Below, in pieces: positions 1 through 11,947 of a DNA stretch of 64,000 nt. Both the position numbers and the translations under genes were made by a program. How positions within the stretch are numbered: position 1 is the stretch's first letter; each line of letters begins with the position of its first letter. The DNA lies in the NCBI RefSeq assembly GCF_963678635.1, contig NC_087069.1, positions 35,381,959 through 35,445,958 of the forward strand, written 5' to 3'. This stretch comes from Symsagittifera roscoffensis (lineage: Eukaryota > Xenacoelomorpha > Acoela > Convolutidae). Below the pieces are notes generated by a model. That model did no database searches. It was not told the DNA's origin and was given only the letters and a program-made list of their open reading frames with translations.

Positions 1-1499
1 TACAAATGCTTGATAGTTGTTCGTTCTGATACTTGAACAGACGGAAAGTAATATAAACCAAACGTAAAGTTAACGTCCCTATACCAAAGTTAAGCTATGG
101 GGGTCCAAATTGTTAAACCGATTTTTTTTAAATCTTAAGCAACTGTAAAACGAGTAATCCTTGGTTGGCTCTGAAGACAAACTGTGCTTCCAGCCTGGTC
201 AGGTGGTAGAGCAAGGGTGTGATTTCTGGCAATTTAACTGAGTGCCATATAGGAAACGAAAATGTAATCGTTTCTAATTTACACGATGTACTTGAGTCTT
301 TCTTGCTTTGAACTTTGATTTGATTATAAATTAGTTGGTTGCACATGTTTGGTAATTCAGTTTTGCATTTTTTCAATTTTGTATTTGCTGAGTTTTGGTT
401 TTCAATTTCTTTCCCGGAGTTTTCCTGATTGCATGTGAAAAGTTGAAGTCATTTAAGATGGTTGTCAATAGTCAAATTGGCATATAACAGGAGATAATGG
501 TGGATAACCAGCTCCAAAATTGCTAGCTAACTCAATATATCGCTCAATCCGCTACTGCTATCCGAAAAAATTTCAATCGAAAGAATTTTCATTCTTGGAC
601 TAACTAAAAAAATCTCAAAAAATAATTGCGAGAGAAAGTGGCGAACTCGCCATGCAACTTGATAGCTCAAAGCTTTGACAGAATGAATAGGCAAGTTTCA
701 TTGAACTAATGGTCAAATTTAACAACCAAAAATGGCTACGAGTACATTCCACGTTTTTAGAACAAACATTATATACGTCTAGAAAATTGTCTGATAACTC
801 TACTACTAGCTTTTTCCAAATTTCAGAATTTTATAACAGGTATTCAAGCATCGTCAATTTTTGTGAACGTATATATTTGTTTTATCTGGGTGCTTGCTTC
901 AATTTAGAGACCGATCATTAAATTTTTATGTGTCTTCTCTTTTGATTTCTTGACACGTTTTAAAATGAATACAAAAGAAATCGTTTTGATTTAAGCCAAA
1001 CTCGTCTGAGAGCTTTTTTTGATCACGGGAACAAATATGATTTTGATCAAATCTAATTTTTTTGATCAGTATTTTTTTCTCTAGAAACTTTTTTATTTGG
1101 TTGAATGCACAAAAAATCAGACGATGTTGATTTTGAGACAATAATACATCCGAAGTGTCCAACCAACCGAAAAACAAATAGGTTTATTTTTCTAGCTTAT
1201 TCGCTTTGAGAAACGAGTCCAAGTTTGTTGCTCTACGCATAAAAAATAATTGCTTGTGCCCCATCAAAAAATCATACGAAAGGAGATCTGAATGAATTCA
1301 ATTGATTTTCGCTGTAAAATTTGAGAATTTGAGAACCAGTCAGGTAAAATATAAAAGGAAAGCTGCTGGTGGAAAATCAACAAAAAAAGGCTAGCTATGT
1401 CAACCAATTACGATTGCTCAATCTGCTAATGCTGAACAAAAAATTCCAATCGATAGTTTTATCGAAGTTTTTTGGTTGCCACCCGCATCCAGTTTCAAG

Positions 1500-2345
1500 C
1501 GTTAATAATCGATTATATTACGATTTTAGTACCAGTCTTACTAAAATTGCGAAATTATCGATTTAATCAATTAATAATCGATTATCATCACTCTTTTCTA
1601 AATCAAAATGTATTTAAGTATATTCCATTCTAACCGATTATAATTTATTATTTTTTCGTCTATTTTTCAATACCATTATAAACAGTTATAATTGATTATA
1701 AACCATTGTTTTTATTCAATTTTCTAATTTCATTTTTTTGCACAAATTTCATTATAATCATTATTATCCTTTTTGTTTGTCAGTTTTATCTTCCAAGGTG
1801 CATCCAAACTGCTTATACTTTATGCTTTTTGTAGACTTTGGTTCCTATGAAAAACTAGAAAAATGTTTTCCAATCAATACACATTTTAAGATTCTTTTTT
1901 TTTTCATTTCTTCCCTATTAGAATTGTTTTGTGATGAATATTTTAAGTTTTTTTAACCACCACTAATATGAAAATATCTCTATGAAACTTTTTATTTGCG
2001 GCAAAACTTTGTGTTCAGATGAACCAAAGTCTTTAAAAGATCTTTCTTTTAGAGATTTTTTGGCACAAATTTATTAACCCATAAGATATAATTCGAGTAT
2101 TGTTTTGAATTGACAAAATTTTGCCAGAATAAGAGATTATAATCAACTATAATCGATTATAATTGATTTCAAGGGTTTTTTGTAAGAACTATAATCAATT
2201 ACAATCGATTATAAGAGATTATAACCTCTTGGAAAATATCACGATTTAATCAAGAGTAAATCCTTTAAAAACCTAATTTTGGTAATTATAATCAATTATA
2301 ATTGTTAAAAATCATCCTAATAAATCCGTTATAATCGATTACTTA
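1500..2345. repeat. Cluster of TAATCGATTA / TAATCAATTA palindromic motifs
   Basis: The core ATAATCGATTAT is a perfect palindrome. It, or a one-base variant such as TATAATCAATTATA, recurs about a dozen times, for example near 1505, 1570, 1636, 1690, 2140, 2155, 2195, 2210, 2290 and 2330. Copies are irregularly spaced and lie in unrelated flanks, so this is not a simple tandem array. It could be a decayed satellite, a cluster of homeodomain-type (TAAT) binding sites, or AT-rich drift. I cannot decide between these. Confidence 0.5.
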
Positions 2346-4147
2346 CGCCTAAACTTGGATGCAGGCAGAAGAAAGTGAAAGTAAATAATAGAAAGCAGAA
2401 AAGATGATGAGGTTAGTCGTGCATTTTCAAACTTATAGAATATACATGTGCGTTTGGAATATTGTCTCATAACTATACAACTACCATCTTTCTATACTTT
2501 AGAACTATTTGACTAGCATTTCGTTTGTTGCAAGAAAGTGTACGATTAGCCTTTTCTCCCTAATTAGTTAGAGTTTGGCCTTAAAATTCTCTGTTTAGTC
2601 CTAAGAACAGTAAACAAAGATTTTCACAAGAAAAAAAGACCTACAGGCAAAAATTTCAGTGATGAATTGCATTTATAGATTCATCGGGTAAATTACCGTT
2701 GTAATCTCATGCATAAATTTATTCAAAATTTATTTCATTTTTGTACGGCTAAGAAAATTTGCTTTTTCAAAAAGCTGCTTTAAAGTGTTTTGAAAACTGC
2801 GGCCTGTCTTTTCACAGATTTGAAACCTATCCTATCCCAACAATATGAAAATTAGATAAGCGTGCGCAAAACTTGGGTACACGTACGATCATCTTTTTTA
2901 GTTCCGTGAAGCTCAGAAAGATGCTTTAATCATTTTGGGAACATTTATTGATAAAACAAAAGAATTTGAGAGAGTAAAAACGCATGGTCATTGATGCTTT
3001 TTAAAAAATATCCCCACTTGATGTGATACATTTAACCATTTTTTACTCCCAAAGATGCAAAAGACAAAGATATCAAAGTTTTAACGAACAGGAACATCCA
3101 ACAAAATTATGAAAAAGCATAAATTAATTATATGAAATTTAAAAACTTGTATGATGGTATGAAAATTACATGAAATAAATATATGGAAACCTCTTTTGCA
3201 GTTAGAATTTTCGACTGTTACAAATTTCGTTTACTTTTTTGCTACGAGTATTTTTGAATCTTTGTTAAACTCGTCTGGTGGAAGCCCTGCGAAGTCTAGG
3301 TGAATTTCTTCTTTGGGTTTAACAAACGGTTCCATCTGCAACAAAGGTGATTTTTCATTTCTTCATAGGGTTTTACCTTGCTCGGTGCAGTGGTGAAAAT
3401 TCTGGGCCATTTGTATCATTAACCCAAAAATGCGGGGAAACGAAATGTGCTTAAACATATCGAGCATTTTTGCCTCGATTGGATCCTATCAAACAACTTT
3501 TTGAGTAGCACTTTTCTCTCGTCAAAAACATGTGGAGACAATTGCAAATTTTGTACCAATATGCTCCAGATGATCAGTCTACTGTCTGCCAGTTTCTATT
3601 CCAGACAAGTTTCTCCATCGGCTTGTTATTCCGGTCTCTCCGGAACGCTGCTGCGATGAAATTTAGCACCAGAAAATTCTGTAAAGTGGTGCATCTTCCT
3701 CCAACTCGTTTTCTGTACGACTTTCCCCTTTGGCGACTATCTTTGCTGTTATCATCTCATAAATGAATTCAATTTGTTCTTGTTGTGCCTGTTCGCTGTC
3801 AAAAAGTGGTTCTGCGTTCGGCGTTATTTCTTCAATTCAATTTTCCTTTGGATCTACTCTGCCTACGCAATCATCGTAGAAATTGTCTCTTTTTTTTCAC
3901 GTCTGTCTGTTTTTTCATTTTCGTGGCTCCTGGTAGCTGTTCTTGTCTGTGTCGCTCATTTAGTGTTTTCTTTTGTTAATTTCGACTGGGTTGACTGTGC
4001 CTTGTTTTTGGTAAAAACTGCTTTCGAAAACGTTGTTCTGCTAACTTTATTTCTCGCACACTTGTTTTCGATTTGTGTTCTGTTGCTCAATTGTTGTTGT
4101 GCTTGTGTTGTGGTAATTTTTTATATGAGGTATTTCTCTCTACGTTA

Positions 4148-4492
4148 TTAGAATGGTACTCCTGTGCTATCTGGAGTTGAATAGGTTAACTTCTCTTTCA
4201 GAAACACCCCGCCATCTGTATTCAAGAGTATCCTTGTTCGGGGATCTAGTTTGTTTGCTTTTATTTTGTTCACCCCTGTTCTTGCAGTTTTGGGTATAAG
4301 TCCTCCTTTGAATCCTGTATCATCTTTACAACGTCTTATAACACCTTGATTAAAGGTTAAATTTATAGTTAGATTTGATTTGGCAGAAATTTTCTGGAGC
4401 CAGGCAGCCTTTTCTCGGTTGAATGTTTGAGCGAGAGATTGATTTAGGATAATTTGTTTGACCGCTTTTAAACTGTCAGGAATGATTGAAGT
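4148..4492 (-). other. Coding-like open frame, unassigned
   Basis: Minus strand is open from just after a TGA (4493-4495) to a TAA (4148-4150), 114 codons with no start ATG near its beginning. The translation is balanced in composition (Lys, Arg, Asp, Gly, Thr, Leu) and contains a GGLIPKTARTGVNKIKANKL stretch, unlike the homopolymeric translations around it. I do not recognise the family. It could be an exon or a transposon ORF fragment, since the neighbouring sequence holds LINE debris. Confidence 0.3.
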
Positions 4493-5194
4493 TCATTTGA
4501 TAGCGTTCTTTGATTTTCCACGCGCTTTCTGATTAGGTGCTTTGGTGCGCGATGCTGATTGGCTACACTACTCACGTTGAGTTTGTCTATCAGCTGAAGT
4601 TTAGAAAAGCTCAAAATTATTGAGAAAACAAAAATTTTCCTTTTATACTCAGTAAGGGTTAGTGCCAACTCCACTGAATTTGGCAACATATTTTCCAGCG
4701 ATATTATTTCTGTTTCCACCAAATGATTGAAATCAAAGCTGAGAGGAAATAACTGGTCAACCCATCATGTGAGCCTAGAATTGCTGGTTAATGATCTTTT
4801 GCTAGTTTGTTGAGCGGTGAAGAATATAAACAAACGTCCGGTACAAGTGTATTTAAAATGTTCAATGGCATATACCATCCCTAATAACTCCAATTCGTTT
4901 ACCAATTAATTTAGTTTCAAAGAATTCAAGAGCCTCGATGCTTTTGCAGTTGCTAACCAGCTCCTCTCGATAATTTGTTCTAGTGCTGCCCTGAGACCAA
5001 ATGATGATGCGTTACAGACAGACGGTTTTCAAAATTCCTGGTCATAATGCTTGTTTTTTTTTTACTTCAGATTCCAATTTTTTTAAAACTTGAATGCAGT
5101 GGTAGGTTCTATTTTCCAAACTAGTGATTTGTTGTGATGTGGTCTTAAAACAAATTACATGGCTCTAGATAGTTAAAAATTTGTTTCATTTAGA

Positions 5195-6500
5195 TATGAC
5201 AGATCTGTCAAAGCCAGCAGGAAAACAAAACGAGGAGGAGTCAAGTTTCTAGTGCCCAAAAATTTTAATCCAAAACTGCGCCAGGACTTAATTTTTCTGC
5301 TCAAAAAAAAAGACAGTTTATGGATTGAATTCAAAACTGCATCCAATAAAAATGAAAGAACCCTTCTTGTAAATATATCTTACAATCCAAACAAAGTAAA
5401 ACTGCAAAATCCATCATCGAATTTTATTTCGGTTGCATTGAAACCTTCAAACATTTCTTTCCCTTGAGAGCCTAAAAGATAAACTTTTTCCACAGAAGCT
5501 AAAAAAACCATTGTCACGTCATTATACAAAAAATATGATACTGAAGTAAATGAAAACTACAGGCCTATTTCAAATCTCAATTACTGGAATGTTTGAAAAA
5601 AAAATTATATTTAAGCAGATTAATCGATATCTTTTATGTGGAAATCTTTTAGGCAACCCAGAATTTGGCTTCAGAACATCATCCCCAACAGTTGATGCTA
5701 TTTATTTTGCTCGCAATCGTTTAGAAAAAATCCATTGATACCAAAAAATTCGTTGCTTGCTCATTATGAGATCTCTTGAAGGCTTTTGATTCTATTGACA
5801 ATAATCATTTGAAACAGAAACTCCAACCAATAAACTTTTTTTTATGTGCTTTAGACTTGGTAAAACATTTCATAAGCGACCGATGTCAGAAAACAAAAGT
5901 AATAAACACTGATTGGGACTGGGTCACACTTCAATAAGGTGTCGTTCAAAGCACTGTACTGGGACCTATCAATTTCAATCTGTACATCAATGATCTTAAC
6001 AAGAAACTGAATAAACCATGCAAAATTGTTAATTTTAAAGATGACTGAATTTTTTTCTGTAAGGATAAAAACACTAAAACTGCACTTAAAAAAACTTGAA
6101 AAAAAATTGAAAATTTTATCAAAGAAATTTTGGAGACACTAACTCCAACTTAATTCCAAAAAACGGAGCTTACATTACTTAATATTATGTTAGAAAAGAT
6201 GAAAAAAATACACAACTGTCCTGGACAAAAAAAAATTGAAAAAGGTCCATGTGAAAAGTTTTGGGGTAATTTTCGACCAATTTTTGACTAAAAATGATAT
6301 TAAGAAAAATGGCCTGCGGGATTTAAGCATGCAGTCGATCCAAAGTTTCCATACTTTCAAAAGATAACTACTTATCATGAACGCAGTCGTTGCCAGTCAT
6401 CTAGACTATTCTGGCATCCTTATAAATGGAATCTAGCAAATTTGTCAATCTCATTATAAAAACAAATACGCTGAGCAATTAAAACTTGATGTGATTTTTG
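5195..6500 (+). pseudogene. Decayed LINE endonuclease/reverse transcriptase fragment
   Basis: Several frames together give a non-LTR retrotransposon ORF2. At 5200-5465 a segment resembles the C-terminal half of an APE-type endonuclease (a LINE-style LVPKNFNP start, then SLWIEFK and LLVNISYNPNK). At 5550-5740 comes the start of the RT domain (ENYRPISNL, FGFR). At about 5760-6050 there are relics of the catalytic blocks: a KAFDSID-like palm A motif, a VGPINFNLYINDL block, and FKDD where FADD is expected, so the catalytic motif is mutated. A thumb-like ASHLDYSGILINGI stretch follows at about 6390-6430. Frameshifts and stops are frequent, so this is long dead. It looks closest to CR1/Jockey-type LINEs, which is an inference. 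Confidence 0.75.
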
Positions 6501-7540
6501 TTTGTTTCATCTTCTGATCTTGAATTAAATTCGATTGAACTACCGGTAACAATATGTTTTGACTGGAAAGTATTTTGGTTATTTCTGGAGAATGAAACAA
6601 CTGGAGACTATTAGCAGCTTACAAAAAATTTCCGTTTGAAAACAATAACTTAACTCGAATACAAAAAACAAAAAGTTGTTTTTTTCGAAAGATTTAATAG
6701 GCATTGATGTGAAAAATTTTTTAATTAGTAACATTTTGAATCAGGTTACTTGATGACAAAATCAAATTCAAGAATATCTTTCCTTATAGAAGAGCAAAAT
6801 CACTTTATAAGAGTTATTACTTCCATTTTTTAAGGAAGATCCAACAATGGCAACCTATGGTTAAATCTCATGGAATCATTTCAAATTTTTTCAGCAAAAG
6901 ATCCGTTAGATTGTGATTAAAGGCTTAAAACTTGTTATCTAAAATTTTGTCTTATTTGACAAATACTATCAAAACATTAAAAAAAACTGTCTTACACTTG
7001 TATATTTGAAAATTCTTTCAACTGGCAATTATGGTGTATTTTTGTTTAGCTAAATGTGATATCTAACACGAAAGGATCCTCGAGTGCTGATCGTTTTTCT
7101 TCTGCGTCTTTTTTTCTAATCGAAGGTATTCTGCCTTTGCATTTAAGTTTGAAGTATTGCATCGAAAAAAAGTTGGATCTCTGTGGTTTGTTTTAATGAT
7201 CTGTTCAATATTTTCTACCAGTAGTTGAAAATTTGGCATCTGCTACTTCCTATTTTTTATGATTAAGTTTGCTCGTCTTTTCGAGGACAAGCTAGTTTCA
7301 CCGTTTAGTGTTATCACGATTGGACTGATGAATTGCTTAGTTAATTTAACTTGATTATATGCTTTTGGCCAATCAGATTGCCTTCACCTTTTTTGACAAG
7401 CTATTGGAGATTTATCGGTATCGGCATCCCTTTTTTAAATGAGAGTTACCAATTGTGATGTCGTAAAGTGGTTCCTTATTCGTACGCATAGTTACCGGAA
7501 ACTGTCTCTAATTCATCTTTGTTTCATTTCCGAGTCTGAA
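6501..7540. other. AT-rich gap, no gene seen
   Basis: This gap holds only short frames and weak LINE-like residue up to about 6700. I see no supported gene, RNA or repeat in the remainder. Confidence 0.5.
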
Positions 7541-8135
7541 GTTTCACATTGTTGTGTTTTGATCAACTGATTTCGTTTCGGTTTGTCTAGTATAAAATTG
7601 AAAATAATATTTGCTTGTCATCCTTAATAATGGACGGTGCTGATTGAATTTTCCATCCCCCGAATTGGATAGCAATGATAATTCTACTTCGTGGAAGAAT
7701 GAATTATCTGCTTTAAGAGACCAAGTTTTTGCCTCGTCCTCATGGGGGATATGTTCGAAAAAGCAGTGCTACCCTTTGCTATGAAACCATGTGATTTTCT
7801 CCAGAAGCTGCAAGGGCGCATATGTTTCCCATTGCAAGGGCGCATCCAAGATTTCTGCAGATGTTTTTTCTACTATAACGAAGTCACGTGGTATATCTTC
7901 CTAACCAATCATTGATGTGAATTCCGCATATGACACTCGATTAACTCTATTTAGCTCCTGAACCTTTTTCTCGTTGTTCGGCTGTTCCTTTTTTTTTCTT
8001 CTTTTAAAATGACTATCTTTTTGCTTAGGTTTTATCTTTAGCGGGACATAGTAGTAAGTAATTTGGTTCAATTTCTCCGCCAATTTTTTAAAAGGATTTG
8101 TTTTAACCCCCTTATCTTTTTTCTCTTGTACTATA
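7540..8135 (-). pseudogene. Downstream half of an old open frame split by Element 1
   Basis: The minus strand reads openly from the Element 1 insertion point (8135) to a TAG at 7901, continues open in the same frame to a second TAG near 7780, and again to a TGA near 7543. The first part is Lys/Arg/Gln-rich (for example FKRRKKKEQPNN). The later parts are mixed in composition and look like protein. Removing Element 1 and one TATA copy joins this frame without a break to an open frame at 27043-27175. I do not recognise the product. In-frame stops suggest it was already a relic, perhaps transposon-derived. Confidence 0.45.
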
Positions 8136-8545
8136 TGAGTTATGACCGAAGTGTATAACTCATAGAGTAATTTCGGATAGGGTACACCGTCTGCTCGTCA
8201 CGCTATCTTATTTTCGGCCGGATAGATTCGTGCAACTTCTTAGTCTAATACCAATCCTAATCTTACTCTTATACTATCTAGTCTCAGGTTGTTTAACTAG
8301 TCTCTGCTAGGCTCAATAGATCTAGGGTATACTGGTTTATTGCGGTTGCTGAAGTCTTCTTGGAGAGTCAACTAATTTCTAAGTTAAATTCAAATCTCTC
8401 TGGTGCTGAAATTACAAGTAATTCCAGCACTTACAAATAAGTGGGTTGTTAGTTAGATGGATCATGATTGGTTAATATTAAATACTTTACATTGGTAAAA
8501 TATCTAATTTATCCAATCATAAAATGTAGTTTAGATCAGGTTCCA
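8136..8545 (-). repeat. Element 1 3' LTR
   Basis: This 410-bp copy matches 26633-27042 except for one substitution (A at 8394, C at 26891). It begins TG and ends CA on the plus strand. The flank just inside (8546-8560) gives CCCGGATGGG on the minus strand next to the LTR, a weak candidate polypurine tract. Confidence 0.95.
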
Positions 8546-10137
8546 CCCATCCGGGTTTTACAGAGTTTTTTAGAATAGTCTTTCTGTAATTCAAAGGATG
8601 GATGATGGACGTTGGTATTTGGCGAACATCATATTTCTTCTGGGTTCTCTTGTTAGAGAAGTTCCAGGTTCGATCGTTGTGTCTTCTCATGACAACGACT
8701 GGGTTTTCGCAACAAACTCAAATCTGATTTCAGAATGGTTGGCTATGTCAGGTTTTTCTGTTTCATTGATGAGAACTTCTTTGTGTTTTGATCTTGTCTG
8801 GGAATGGCGTGGAGATTGTGCGTGGAGGGGATGCCTGGTTACTCGGATCTGTACGTATACTTGAACATCGAGGTGGTCATTGGTCTAGTTCAATGAAGTC
8901 CTTTTCTGCGAAGTCAAGTCGTACTCTAAATCCTTTGAGTTGTGATTGTGGGCGGCATATTGATTGTGGTTGGCCATTCTTTTTCGAGTGTAGTGGGGTC
9001 GTTTTGTCTTTGGATGTTCGTCCTTGGTGTTGTGTGCTGATCTATATATTGCATAATATAATTTACATTTTATAAAACTTTTATTAGTTTAATGTTTTTT
9101 AATTATGATTTTGGTTAGTTGTTTTCACAAAAGCTTTTTGTTTTAGTTCAGTTATTTTGAAGAGTTACTCACCCTTGAGTAGTTCTTATTAAAAATAGGA
9201 GTGTGGTCACAAAGCGTGGATGTAGCACGGTGGGTTAGGCCGGCTATAGAGCATGCTCAGGACGTCCTCTTCTGGTGGGTTAGGCCAGGAGTGGGAGTAT
9301 GATTGCATGCGGTTTTTGTGAGAGGTCCTGTGATGTGACAACGTTTTATGTTGGGTTTGTTGTGGTTTTTCTTATGTTTTGTTGGTTGTGTCCTTTTTTC
9401 AAAAGTCAAATTGTTTGTGGTATGGGTTTGTCTTTCGACTTTTTTGTGTTTTATTATTTCTTTCTTAGACTTTATAATAGTCTTCAAAAGAATAAATTAT
9501 CCAGTTTTAAACTGGGTTAATCCGGTTTGGGTACCGTTGGTTTCCTTTTCTTAGTCATGCTGTTAAGCTATGTGTTGTGGTGTTTAGTAAGCTGCATTGG
9601 TTAGTTTTGTTTAGTATATAATTCCTTTCCAACCGGGTTAAAGGAAAGTTTGAAACGTGTTATCTTATGTTAGAGTTGTTGAGTGTGAAAGCTTGAAACT
9701 GAAATTCATTATTTTAAACAATTCTTCGTGGGCGAGCTGTGCGAGTGTGGATAGAATCTTTGTGCGAATGAATGGAAATATCAAAAGGTTAGTACTGCAT
9801 TTGCTTCTTATTAATTTACTACATAGAATTTCAATTTTACTGCTAGTTGTTGGGGAAAATTAAGTTACAAATTTTCATCATTATTAGATTTACTGCATTT
9901 GGGAAAAAATTTATAAATTAAATTATTGCATTGGTATTATTTTTATTTAATTATTTGGTGCAAAAAATTTATAGAGTTTTAAACAGTTTGAAGAAGTTTT
10001 CAATTTCTATTTTCTTTTGTGAATGTTTCAGATGATCGTTGGATGAAGGCTAAATTTCTAAAGAAGACATGAATAAAGAATGGTTAGTTTCTAATTTTAA
10101 TAACTAGTTAATAATATGTATAGTTCATACTTACCTG
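8546..10137 (-). other. Element 1 3' untranslated region with a predicted 77-nt intron
   Basis: No supported gene. On the minus strand a strong 5' splice site (CAG|GTAAGT) starts an intron at 10134, and a pyrimidine-rich 3' site (TCTTCTTTAG) ends it at 10058, with an AACTAACC branch-like sequence between them. The donor lies three bases after the TAA of the preceding ORF. Further left I see only short frames and two copies of a GGGTTAGGCC motif near 9232 and 9278. Confidence 0.45.
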
Positions 10138-11947
10138 TTAGTCGTCGGGGAAGAAACCGTGGGGGAAGATGTCGTGGATGAGATCTGAAGTTGTTAGTAA
10201 TTTAGCTAAGATGCGGATGATATTTTTAGTTTGAAGCAGTGGCCAAAGCAATTGAAGTGCTTTAATGGTGGTTAGTTCTTCAGTGCCAACTGCAAACTCA
10301 TAAGGTGTGTTTTGGATTAGATTATATAATTTGTGATTGAATTTAGTGTTGTGGATGAATTCTAAAATGGGGATTTCTATAGGTTGAACAAATTCGTGTG
10401 GGAGAAGAAAGGGTCGGGATTTTTCTGCGTTGAATGTCTTGGTGATGGGACAAAAATATACATTTGGGTTATGGGATCATAATTTCGAAGAATACCATGA
10501 AGGTTAGTATCTTTAATGCAATATGTGAAGTTAAGAAAGAATGGTGAGGTGTATTTGGAATTGATGAATTGAAAACGGTGGTGTGGTTGTCTGGAGGGGG
10601 TGTGTAGGTCGAAGTGATTTTGGATAAAACGATAATATGTATATGTGTGAGTTTGTTTAGTGCGCAACATAATATCGTGTGAGCAGTGCAAATCTCTTTC
10701 ATGTGGTGCAAGGAAATGAAAGGTTAGTGAAAATATTTGGAAGCGTTCTTTAAAACTTTCGTAAGCTTGTGTGTCTGTTAGTGCTTCTGAAATGATGTGG
10801 TCAAATTTGCGGTCAAAGATATTGAGTGTAAATACATATGGTGTTTTAATGAAAAATTTTTCTGTGATTTGTGGGTTAGCAAAGCGATCGTCGTCTAAGA
10901 ATTGATCTTGGTTAGTTCTGATGATGTTATGATCGTAATATTCTAGCGTATATTCGTTAGCTCGGGGTGCAGTGTATGTTTTTAGTGATTTTTTATATCC
11001 GATGTAAGTAAATTGTCTAGGTGTTAGTGGTGTAGTGAGTCGATATAGCATGTCCTTATTTCGTTCTATATCGATGTGAGTGTTAGATAAAGGTAAGCAA
11101 AGGGGATTAGTAAAATGATAATATGAGGTCCAAGGAAGGGTAGGCATTAAAACGTGTTCGTCTACAAAGTTACGTGTCTCGTTAGTGTCGTGAGGGGTGT
11201 TTAAGGTGTATTGTGGAAATGAGGGTAAGGTGATAGCTAAAAATTCTTTTGTATTAGTGTGATTTGGGTGATTTATATATTCACGGGCTGTTCCTGGTTT
11301 TGCTGGGAAAGGATGGTTGGGGAACTTTCTTTTAAAAGTGCGGTAAGCTCTATTAGTGCTGAGTGAAGATTCAGTAGATGTGGATGATGGTGCTAATGAT
11401 TCGGTATAAATTGAAGAGGGTATAGGGGTAGGAGGGTTGGATGAATCTATTGTGGATGAAATTAGGTTTATGGTGGGGGTATCAAGGTGGTAGGGTTGTT
11501 GTAATGTAATGTAATAAAATTATCTAGTTCTGGGGAGATTTGGGGGGTATCTGGAGAATTGGATGATCGGTCTGAATGATGTGAAGAATAGGTTGGAGTG
11601 ACTTGGGAAGCATAAGAGGGTGTAGAATTGGTGGGGACGGGGTTATTTGGTAGCATTGGTTGAAAAGGGGGGTGGGAAAAAATTGAGGGGTTGGTGTGAA
11701 AATTATTGGATGGAGATGGTTCAGAGTCGGCAAATTCATCGGGGGTTTCAATATTCGGGTTATTGAGTTGTGATGTGCAATATAAAACTGAGATGTGTGA
11801 ATTAGTATCGGAATTCATGCCTGATGTTACATTACTGGTTGGGAAATCGGGTGGCGGGAAAGCAAAAAGTGGTATTATTGTAATTGGAGTAGTGAGGTTG
11901 GTTGGGTGGGAATTTGAACGGTGTAGGGATCCAAGTTGTCGGCTCAT
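10138..11947 (-). pseudogene. Element 1 terminal ORF, unknown function, frameshifted
   Basis: This is the last coding block of the element, about 600 codons if its breaks are bridged. It starts at ATG 11947, which overlaps the env stop as ATGA. The first 159 codons (to 11468) are Ser/Pro/Thr/Asn-rich and probably disordered. The frame then changes at a C5 run (G5 at 11475-11479 on the plus strand) and stays open to 10377 with a more ordered, aromatic- and His-rich sequence. A further change near 10400 leads into an open C-terminus that ends at TAA 10138. I see no signal peptide or recognised domain. A membrane-associated matrix or accessory role is only a guess from its place beside env. Confidence 0.6.

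Larger units (their letters stand above)
1..5189. other. AT-rich region without a recognisable gene
   Basis: No long open frame or known motif supports a gene here. Short plus-strand frames, including a 125-codon very hydrophobic one at 3774-4151, are T-rich low-complexity translations that I do not accept. Two sub-features are worth noting: a cluster of TAATCGATTA-type palindromes at about 1500-2345, and a 114-codon minus-strand open frame at 4148-4492. The rest could be intergenic DNA, long intron or decayed transposon. Confidence 0.6.

Noticed and set aside
3774-4151. 125-codon hydrophobic plus-strand frame
   Set aside because: T-rich DNA yields Phe/Leu/Val/Cys-rich translations by chance. 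There is no start context and no similarity to known membrane families.
8598-9075. Plus-strand frames just inside the Element 1 3' LTR
   Set aside because: Opposite to the element's coding direction, in its 3' untranslated region, with no recognisable domain.
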